The notes under the pieces were generated by a model. The model was given only the letters and a program-made list of their open reading frames with translations. It did not search any database and was not told the origin of the DNA. Of a stretch of DNA of 64,000 nt, positions 32,677 to 42,069 are shown one piece after another (within the stretch, counting starts at the first letter, position 1; each line of letters opens with the position of its first letter). This DNA comes from Stagonosporopsis chrysanthemi (Eukaryota > Ascomycota > Dothideomycetes > Pleosporales > Didymellaceae). The DNA lies in contig JAFISE010000096.1 in NCBI GenBank assembly GCA_022560025.1, positions 1 to 64,000 on the forward strand. The letters run 5' to 3'. The position numbers and the translations under genes are program-made.

Positions 32677-34578
32677 TCACGGCGGCCCAACCACCACCTC
32701 GCTGCTCCCCCGGAACGAATCCGCCCTTAACTCCCGCCCTGCCACGTCTCTCTCATCAAGCCAGTCCCGCTTCTGCAGCCCCCGTCCCTGCTCGCTCATC
32801 TGCAAATGCGGCACCTCCTTCTTCAACGCCTCATGGCCCCCCTTCACACTATTCGCCCTAATCCCCCTCGCCCGGAGCACACTCGTCGCAACCCTCGCGG
32901 TATCACCCCCATAGCACATGATATACACATCCTTGCCGACAAGATCATGCGCGTTGATACGGTCAGGGGTAAACGTGGCCTCGAGCTCCTTCCACTGGCT
33001 CTCCAGCACTGCGGCGTCGGAGAACGGACTCGGCGTGACAGCGCTGGAGCTGCGGAGGGGGAGGTTGTACGCGCCGGGGACGTGGCTGGCGGCGAAGTCG
33101 TGCGGTTTGCGTAGGTCGAGTAGGGCGGCGCCGGGGCTGGAGAGGCTGTCGACGAATTGCGAGAGGGCGAGGGGAGGGGAGAGCTCCCAGGCTTCGTCGT
33201 AGCGGTAGAGATCTACAGCGGCGAGGTTCTGGGGGCGAGTTAGAGGATTCAGGAAGCTTGGTGTAGCTACCTACCGAGTTGTGGATTGGGTGGAATGAAG
33301 CGTCGCCGAGCTTGTCGAAGTACTCGTCCACGTATTGGTAGGGCAAGTCGCAGCAGATGAAGGCGCAACTGATGAGGCCGTACGGGCCTGCGATTTCTTT
33401 CAGAGTGCCTGCGGCTTTCCGCTTACCAAGGTGGTTGAGTAGACCTGAGTTCACTGCGTCAGCTAGATTCAAACAGAGCTGTTGTTGGCTGTACCTTGCA
33501 AGTTAAAGCCTGATGATGGGCCGCAGATCAGGCCTTCGCGACACAGCTTCAAAGATAGTCCGAATGCATCTTTGGATCCCACTTCTTCGATGGCGTCAAC
33601 AGAATCTCGCCAGGGAAATTCTACAGGACTGAGCAGTGCAAACGACCTTGGGCCTGGCACGCGGTCTCCAACGGCGGTGCAGACACTACGTTGGACAATC
33701 AGTAAGGAGCAGAGTGAAACAGAGCAAGACATACCCTAAACGTGTCACAGAAGGCTTAGCGTTCTTGAAGTACTGCCCAAGTCCTGTGCTTGTGCCTGAT
33801 GTACCCATGCCTGCACAGATGAGGTTGATGTGGGGGAGCTGCTCGTGGATCTGAGGGCCTGTCCATTTCACATGCGACTGCCAGTTCTGGGGTTCAATAG
33901 ATCAGATTCCGCCTTCGGTGACTCCACATAAAGATTGAGCTTACCGCATCGTTCGCGTATTGATTTGCATTCAGAATTGATGGATCTTGCTGAGCCAGAT
34001 AGCTAGCTCGATGGATGCCTCCTCGCTCATCGAGCGGCTCCGGTTGGGAAGGTCCTCCAAAGAGTGTTCTACCAAGGCATTAGCTCACGCCGTACACTCG
34101 GGGCATTATCGTCACAAAATTTACGTACACGTCAAGGCCGAAAAATTGCATCAACCTGAGCTTTGCTGGTGATGTCTTATTACTCAGAAAAGCACGCACG
34201 TCATTTATTCCGTGATTGATTCGTGAAGCAAGTGCCAGAGATATCACAGTGGAGCCAGAACTGTACTCAACGACAGTCTTTGACTTTGCTGGGTCAACCT
34301 CTTGGGCCAACATATTCAGTGCTGCGACGTTCATTAATGCGTGGTCTCATAGCTGTCAGATCGTATCAGAACGTCATCCACGTACCTGGCATGATCTTGA
34401 CGTTGTTTGCCGGGTGCATAGACATCATCTTGGCGTGTATCCTCACACCATCGTCGTAGAAGGGATTGAGAGACCGTGGAATCTCAACCAACGGAAGCAT
34501 GGGTTGGCAATCCGGATCAAAGTAGTCTCGGAGTGCATTTGGACCTGCATAGGCGTTCAAATGATTGCGTTCAGCCAT
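32677..34578 (-). CDS. Cysteine synthase-like PLP enzyme fused to a rhodanese domain
   Basis: Seven exons from the minus strand (34578-34386, 34321-34129, 34068-33945, 33886-33735, 33685-33495, 33444-33275, 33228-32677) give exactly 524 aa with every phase matching. The N-terminal 340 residues are a fold-type II PLP enzyme. The likely Schiff-base Lys is in HPANNVKIMP, the substrate/phosphate loop is EYSSGSTVISLAL, then come AGMGTSGTSTGLGQYF and GLICGPSSGFNLQG. The C-terminal 180 residues are a rhodanese domain with DLRKPHDFAASHVPGAYNL and an active-site loop MCYGGDTAR whose Cys is intact. The chain could release and hand on sulfane sulfur, or make cysteine with linked sulfur relay; the reaction is unproven. 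Introns are 46-64 bp. Confidence 0.92.
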
Positions 34579-35918
34579 GGTGTATGGACGATTTGCAAAG
34601 CGTGAGCGCAGCCTGATAGTCAAACGACCGAGGCATCCTCGCACTTTATGAACCGTCGCCTGGCTCCATACAACATCGCTAGCGGCTTCGAGACCTTTAC
34701 GCCGTCTATATTGAACGGTCAATTCGCAGTAAGCACTCTGCTGCCTATGAGGATGGGGTGTCTGATTGGACTCGACTTGACAATTCACTGCATGTCATGC
34801 GCGTGGCAACTTGCGACACTTGCATGTTGTAGCGGGTACCAAGACCGAGGATCTGCACAAAAGTCTTGGATCATCTGGTCGATGAGTAGCCGGAAGCATA
34901 CGCAGGTGCTCAGCAATTGTCACTAGGTGGGTATTTTCGCGGTTTGGGTTGGGTTCTCGGAGGTCGATCGCCCGTTCGAGAAGGTCGTTGTTCTGTATAC
35001 AAATCGCCACTGTATACATAGCCATGCAGTTCATTTCTCCGCAATCAGATTATTGGAGGAAAAGATGGTGTGTGAGAGGATTGCGAGATATTGAGCACAT
35101 TGCTGTCTCGAGAAGAGGCGCGTACTAGTGCTTTTGTGGTTAGTCTGGCCTGTGGTGACCCTGCAAAACAAGCTCATCACCTCCTGGCATCTCTATCCCC
35201 ACCTTTTGTATTGCTTGCATACGTCCACGAGCTTAATTGCACTGCAGCGATCCTGGAATAACTCCGGTCAAAGTGTAAAGTAAATGAATGTATCTGACCG
35301 CTCTGGCACTGAATGACGCCGGGTCACGAGCTCAATACGATATTAGTGCTTCCACCTCTGGTTCATCGAAGACAGGTCGCCCTCTTGGCTCTAAGCCTTG
35401 CTGGCAACTACAGCTACCATAATGCGTAAGAGGACCCTGATGCCGAGACACCTTGTTGTCCTCAACAGCTGTGGCTTTGGTCGAGAGCTAGCCAAAGTGA
35501 CGATGTGGCAGCTCACAGCAAACAATTCTTGACGTCCATGGCGCACAAAAGTTTTCTGCGTGTCGAAGCATGGGCAACGTGCATGTTGTATTCCGGATCC
35601 GGTGGCACATTGGCACCTTGCATCCCACGCGGGCTGCATTATCGACCGGGTTCACACACTAGAGCAACTACCCCTTTGAAACTGACAGATCGGCAATGGA
35701 CCACTCTTGTGTTAGTGTCGGACTATACCTTGTACTACCACTTTACGTATGGCCGTTTGGCTGCATTGGCGCAACTGCTACCTTTTTTTGTGCAGCGTGT
35801 TATACAGCGTGTCAACACCTGAAAACTTTCCGTGTTCGCTACTATTTCCCTTTCTCTCCATTGAAATCAATACAATCGTACTGAGCTTTCTTTATCGAAC
35901 CGGCTGACGTCCATCACA
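34579..35918. other. Divergent intergenic region with a possible upstream ORF
   Basis: This 1.34 kb lies between the divergent cysteine synthase-rhodanese and MFS genes. A minus-strand ORF at 34795-35034 contains a polar stretch (REPNPNRENTHLVTIAEHLR) that looks protein-like, but I cannot link it by splicing to the PLP enzyme or to a family. Nothing else is recognised. Confidence 0.45.
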
Positions 35919-37981
35919 ATGGAAACAAAGCCTCCGACTACAGGGCAGGATCAGAAACCCGAGCTGTTAGTGACAACTGAAAGCAAGCCCCAAGCTGAAC
36001 CTACAACATTCAATGATCAAACTCACTATGTACCGGTGAAGACTATCGTCACAGCAAGTACCACATCTGAAGCACATACAACAGGCGGCTAACAAGAAAA
36101 GATTTTTCTAGCTTGCGCCAGCGTCGATCTGCTGGCGCTCATGGATCAGACAACTCTCGCGGCCAGTTTGACCATTGTCAGCAAAGATCTGGGTGCTAGT
36201 TCAGAAAGCGCCTGGATAGCCGGCGCGTACTTTCTGACATCGACATCGTTCCAGCTGCTGTACGGGCGACTCTCTGACATCTGGTCGCGGAAAGTGTTAC
36301 TGGTCATTGGTATCGGCATCTTCTTTCTTGGATCACTGGCGGCTTCTTTTGCGAGGACGTCAGTTCAGCTGATTGTGTTTCGTGCTTTTACCGGTGTGGG
36401 CGGTGGGTACGTTGTGGAGCCAAAGATATACACGCCACATTCTGATAAGCTGCAGTGGTTTAATGACAGTCGCCCAACTTATCGTCAGCGATATTGTGCC
36501 TCTCCGCGAACGAGGGAAATACCAAGGTATTCTTGTAAGACACCATAGGCTACTTTATTCGACGAACGCTGACCGCGTAGGGATCCGTCGTTGCTCTGGC
36601 AAACGGGATAGGACCTATAATTGGCGGTGCGCTTGCCTCTCAAGGTCACGAGTCTTGGTACGTGTTGCCTGGCGATTCGTAACACGCTCCACTGACAGTC
36701 ATCTAGGCGGTGGATCTTCCGTCTGAATCTGTTTGTCAGCGTCTTCACTACTGGTTGCGTCTTTTTCTTCATGCCGTTGAAAAAGGTGACAGGCAGCTGG
36801 AAACAGTTAGTTCATTGCGCGTTGCGGAGCGATTGTTGACTGATGAACGTTAGCAAACTGGCAGCGGTTGACTTCTTTGGAGTCGTGCTAGCTTTGTCTG
36901 GCTCTGCACTGCTTGTGGTAGGTAGCTTTCCCTATGTCGTGGTCTCTGCTGACATTCATAGCTCGCACTGACTTGGGCTGGCGGTGAACATGCCTGGGGG
37001 TCTGCCCATGTCATTGCTACCTTGGTATTGGGTATCGTTGGCATGCTCTGCTTCTTACTGTGGCAGTGGAAGGGAACGAAGGTACCACTGGTGACAAGTC
37101 AGTATCGAACCACGTACGTTTGGATCGAGTTGACAGTTGTAGTGGACATATTTACCTCCAAGGTGGTCAACGGAGCTTTGTTGACCATGTTTATCAACGG
37201 CTGGAACTTCCTGGTCCAGGTCTACTATATTCCGTCGTTCTACCAGCTTGTGTATGGTTACTCCGCTGTCAGGTCGGGAGCTTTGCTGCTGCCAATAACG
37301 CTCACACAAAGTAAGTCATACCCGACAATCTGTCTCAGACATACTAATCATTGAGCAGCACTTTTTAGTACGTTATCTGGCCTCGTAGTGCACAAGACCG
37401 GACGCTACAGAGAGTGTCTTCTCGTAGGTTGGGCAATCTGGGCTGTTGGCCTGGGCTTGATTTCGACTCTGGATAGCCCATCCTTGGGGAAACAGATCGG
37501 ATACGGCCTGCTCGCCGGTGTCGGACTAGGCAACACCCTCCAGCCGTCCTTGATCGCAGTCCAAGCCGGTGTTGAGCGAAAACATATGGCAATCGTCACT
37601 TCCTTTCGCAACTTTATTCGCAACCTCGGAGGCACACTTGGCTTGGCGATATCGGGGACGATCATCAACAATGCGGTGCGTGTCACCCTCACACCATATG
37701 GATTATCGAAGCCTGAGATCCAGCTCTTACTGGATTCGCCGCAAAGATTTAGCGATATGGTTGGCGACCAGCGCGTCGAGGTCCTTCGACTGGCGCTGTC
37801 GGAAGCTTATCAGAGAGCATTCAAAGTCGTCTTCATTGTGGGTGCAGTCCTCAATGCGATTGCTTTCATCGCTGCTTGGTTTCTGATGCCGCAGGTTGAG
37901 CTGGCACGGGCCGACGACGAGAAGCTAAAAGAGGAAGGGCGCCAGTGGGACGCTGAGAAGAGCAAGAAGGTGCAGGGTTGA
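35919..37981 (+). CDS. DHA2-type MFS multidrug transporter
   Basis: Eight exons (35919-36057, 36112-36406, 36456-36534, 36581-36657, 36707-36805, 36854-36917, 36962-37310, 37359-37981) give 574 aa with consistent phases. Motifs typical of 14-helix drug/H+ antiporters are present: LMDQTTLAASLTIV in helix 1, LYGRLSDIWSRKVLL in the loop after helix 2, VPLRERGKYQGI, and WRWIFRLNLFV after the sixth helix. The N-terminal 50 residues are cytosolic and polar; the tail is Lys/Glu-rich. It is predicted to export small molecules across the plasma membrane. Intron 1 could end at 36096 (39 bp) or 36111 (54 bp). I prefer the latter because of its CTAAC-to-AG spacing. The gene lies next to a Zn2Cys6 regulator on the same strand. 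Confidence 0.9.
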
Positions 37982-38436
37982 TAGACACATGTGTGTTGTG
38001 TATTGATAGCCTAACCTCGAGATATATACATGACACGACCGATTTAAAGCTCAAGGAATACCAAGAAACCTATGTTCGCGTGGTGAGGAGTAGTGAAGCA
38101 CTTGCACAATTAATGTCTGAAATTAGCGTACCCGTATTCGGAGAATTATTACTCATCCACGCCGATCAATTGGAGGGTTCCGCCAGCCGTGGTGTGCCGC
38201 ATGCATCGAGCTGGTATTCTGAGATCTCCGCGAAACTTTCTCTCGACCACACAGAACTATAGCCAGAGTGCACGGGTGAGCTCAGGGTGGGCCTGATTGA
38301 GCACTGCACTAGGACGTTCCTTCTTTTGTTTGCCTGCAGCAGCCGTCCCGCCCAGACGTCTCGAGCTAACGCCTCGCCTGATCGCGTCTGAGGGAGAACT
38401 TCGGATCTCAGCTCGCGAGCGCGAGCATCCATCGTC
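37982..38436. other. Intergenic, MFS to Zn2Cys6 regulator
   Basis: These 455 bp form the regulator's promoter. I see no ORF or repeat of note. Confidence 0.6.
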
Positions 38437-40778
38437 ATGTCGCAGAGCGCATACCCGGCTCCGCCTGATCAGGATGCGCCGCATCCTTACACGCCACTGT
38501 ACCCACAGCACCCCAATGCACAGCTGCTCGACGGCCAGCAGCCCCGAGGCTTGCCCTATCCACCACCCAATGTCGGCTACCCCAAGCTCGAGAACATCAA
38601 CGAGGTGCTGCAGGTGCAGGCCCTCCATGCGAATCATGCCCTAACCGACCCACGCCCGCCGCCGCCTGGCCCGGTGCCCATCCCCGCCGCGCAACAGCAG
38701 CAGCAGGGGCCGCAGAACAACAAGCCCAACCGCCTACGCAAGGCCTGCGACTCGTGCAGCATCCGAAAGGTCAAGTGCGACGAGTCTGGGCCGCCGTGTC
38801 GCGCGTGCGCGGCGCTGGAGATTCCGTGTACCTTCGAGCGCCCCAGCAGGAGACGCGGACCTCCCAATCGTCATGCCGAAGCTATCAAGAAGCGCCGCCT
38901 GGAGGACCCCGAGACGACCTCAGGCAATGCGTCGCCGCAGTCGCCCACCAATGCCGCCCACGCGCTGGCCCAGTTGCAGTCCTCCAACCCCACACAGCTC
39001 TCGGCCGAGTCCATTTGCCCCCTCAGCACCATGAACGCCCTGATCGACGACTTCTTCACGCACATCCACCCACTGTGCCCCTTCCCACATGAGCCGTCGT
39101 TTCGGGAAGCCTGGGCTCGTCGCGAAGACTACTCGAACCCGTCCTTTCTCGCCCTGCTGGCGTCTATGATTGCTGCGCTGGTCTCTTCGTTCCCTCGAAA
39201 GCCACGTTTGCATCTGAAGACGCAGACACGACATGAGTACCCCTCTCATCTCTCGCTGGTCGACAAGTGCCGTGAAGTCTGCGCCCAAGCGCGAGGGCCT
39301 GGCTACCTTGACCGGCCTGGCTTGAACGTGTACGATGCCTGCACTAGCTACTTCTTGGGTCTGACAGGCGCATATGTGTTTCAATGGCGCCAGCTGCGTC
39401 TATACTTTGCCGAGTGTCTGACTATAATCCGTTCACTTGGTCTACACAAGGCACACGAGCAGGGCTACACTCACCTCGGAGCAGTACCGAGCGCGTGGGG
39501 CTCGAACGGACCCAACTTTGACGGTGCAAGGGATTTCAAGCTGGATTACATCACCGAGCAGATTGGACATAGGGTGTTCTGGACCGTCTTTGTCGGTGTG
39601 CGGTAAAGTGTACTGTGTTATCGCTACTTTTCATTTCCTGACTGTTCAACAGGACGATACAGCAGCTAGGCGCATCTTTCGGCGAGCTGACAATCGCGCC
39701 TGCAACGTCAACAGAACCTCTGCCGCCCTTACCTGTCGAATTGGATGACGTTCACATTTTCCCTGACGAGATGCACCCCCAGCAGCCTGGTGTTGTCCCA
39801 GTTATCACTGGCTTCAACACCAACGTTCGTATCTACCTGTCGTACTCGTCACTCTCAACCGCCGAGATGGCGTTCGGCGTGGATGAGGTTTTCGATTGGG
39901 ATCGTCAACAACGTATACTAGAGCAGGGTTTGCAGCGCTGTAGGCAGATCCTCGAGAGCCTTCCGGAGATTCTCAAGGTACAGTCGAAGACTGTACGAGA
40001 GACGCAGCCGTATTTCCCACCTCTACCCGACTTTGACGGCATGCGGGCCCTTAACTCAACCGACTTTACCTCTGCTGGCACGACGGATGTGCGTAGTTAC
40101 GAGATACAAAAGGCAAACGTGTATGCTAGTCATCTAGCCACGCGTTCTTATCTTGTAGAGAAGTATTTCTTGCTCAGTGAAAGGGCCAAGGCCAAGGCGC
40201 AAAACAACGTACTGAGCTCTCCCAGCGTTCTGGCGAGCGGCTTAGACAGGTTTGTCTCCAGCTCCGTAGTAGATTCCGAGGCTCTAGAGAAAGCAATGTC
40301 CGAGGAACGCGAGCAGGTTGTCAAGGATCTGCTGGTCGTGCTTGGTAGCATCGACATGGTCAACATGGAACCCAACGGCGATTCATTCGTAAGTAACCTG
40401 CTCGACCCCTGCAGTTCTGATTTGTTATATCAACCCAACGATCTCATTATCTTTTATCCGACTCATTTCCTGTTGCGCGCATACCGCTTCAGCCCGATCA
40501 CTAGCTTACGTTTTGTTCCGACACAGACCCAGAAGATCCGCGCGATCGCGAGTACGCTGTTGGAAGTACCTAAGGAAAGGAAAGGTAGCGTTGCTTTGCA
40601 ACACCAGGACTACTTATATAAGTTCCTTGAGATCTTGAACAAGCTGGAGCGAGTCAGTCCCGAGGCGAGCGACCCGTCTGCCAACATCGACGAAGAAGCA
40701 GAGCTAAGACTCTGGGCTGATTTACGAGACCATCAGCTGAAATTCCAGGAGCAAGGTGGTGTTTATGGTTTCGCGTGA
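38437..40778 (+). CDS. Zn2Cys6 fungal-specific transcription factor
   Basis: Exons 38437-39602, 39653-40388 and 40527-40778 give 717 aa. A Pro/Gln-rich N-terminus of about 100 residues precedes the binuclear zinc cluster CDSCSIRKVKCDESGPPC and a basic linker RRRGPPNRHAEAIKKRR. The middle-homology region follows, with LIDDFFTHIHPLCPFPHEPSF and YFLGLTGAYVFQWRQLRLYFAE. Intron 1 (50 bp) has CTGACTG. The second proposed intron (138 bp, GTAAGT to ACAG) is in frame and lacks a stop. Removing it joins NGDSF to TQKIRAIAST, which reads as continuous family sequence. Retaining it would add 46 residues. It is a nuclear regulator, perhaps of the adjacent transporter. Confidence 0.88.
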
Positions 40779-41306
40779 GATGCTGCAAGGCGACGTTCTA
40801 TGTTATACTACCATGTGTCAGTCTACGATGCCAACAGAGAAATCAGCTGTTTGCACAGGGATATCGTCATACTTGCAACGCTTTGCCAATTATAGATGCT
40901 ACTCGCAACCGTTTGCGCATTGTACATGATCAGATAAGAGTCTCTACCAACCGGAGACTTCTACATATTACAGTTCGCCCTAGGTTGCAAGAGTTGAGAG
41001 CCTTGCTCAGGACCGGTCTCAAAGCCTAGTTCGACAGCAGCCTGATCAGCAAATGAGTCAGAATGAGGCCTCACAGCACGTGCAAGTACATCGAATCATC
41101 CCAGTGCTTGCCATCGTTCGGTCGTTAGGTTCAAGCGGTATTTTACCAGCCGTTCGTATACACAACTCGTACAAGACTCTACACATACCGAACCGCCTCC
41201 ATTTTTCGTGGAACGTCTGAAATGTCGCAAAAGCCCCCCAGTTCAGCAGCGAGAGAAACCTTCACGCCAAGTCACATCTCTGATCGTACACAATCCCCTC
41301 GCCCAG
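40779..41306. other. Convergent intergenic region
   Basis: These 528 bp between the regulator and the uL11m gene, which converge, contain no identifiable gene or repeat. Confidence 0.6.
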
Positions 41307-41893
41307 CTACGGCACAACCACCACCCCCAAACTCGCCGCCTGCCCCACAATACTCCTCGCGATTCCCTCGAGACTCAATCCAGATAATCTCGTCTCGCTA
41401 TGCTTAATTTTCGCGATCTCATACACATGCTTGAGACTGACCGTGCCGACCGTTCCTAATGTCGCATTGCCGTTGGTCGGACTACTCGTGCTGGTCTTGC
41501 CTTTCTGACCATCATGGTTGTTCATCGGGCCCGGCACATTTCCCGCGCCGCGGATCTTGCTTTTCGTTGGCGCGACGCCCGCGGCGGAGAGGAGGAGCGT
41601 GGCGGTCGGCGGCGTGCGCAGTTGGAAGTGGAAGGAGCGGTCCGGGCGCACAGTGATGCGCGCGGGGATGGGCGTGCCGGGATTGTAGTGGGCGGTGCGG
41701 GCGTTGAACTCCTGGTCGCGAGGTCAGTGTGCTGTGCTGTGGACGTGTGTGAATGGTAGGCTACTTTGCAAAAGTCCATGCTCTTCACTCCTTTACTTCC
41801 CAGTGCGGGACCCACGGGCGGCGAGGGCGAGGCCTGCCCTGCGCCGACTATCAGCTTGACGATCTGGTCTACTTGTATCGCTTTCTTGGCCAT
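41307..41893 (-). CDS. MRPL19: Mitochondrial large-subunit ribosomal protein uL11m
   Basis: The exons 41893-41765 and 41711-41307 give 177 aa. The N-terminal L11 domain reads IVKLIVGAGQASPSPPVGPALGSKGV, the classic flexible GTPase-centre motif. The joint FCK-EFNARTAHY after a 53-bp intron matches the family. The C-terminal RNA-binding domain is recognisable but contains a Gly/Asn/Ser insert (KGKTSTSSPTNGN) before VSLKHVYEIAKIK. L11 binds the rRNA of the factor-binding site of the mitoribosome. The gene is divergent from RAD54, with only about 180 bp between the two proposed starts. Confidence 0.93.
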
Positions 41894-42069
41894 TGTGTAG
41901 GGTGTTGACGGGCGGGCGGTGACTATGCAATGCTCGGAGGTCCGCAATCAATGAAGGTGGATAAAAGTTTGGCCGGTCTGGTTTCAAAGTGATATTGAGC
42001 TGCAACAAGAGCTTTTTACAGCCCTCCTGCAATTCAGTGGCTCTCAGGAAAATCTCCGCTTCCAACACA

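Noticed and set aside
31662..40778. Secondary-metabolite gene cluster (LPMO, PLP enzyme, MFS, Zn2Cys6)
   Set aside because: A transporter and regulator are present but no polyketide synthase, NRPS, terpene synthase or other core enzyme is found.
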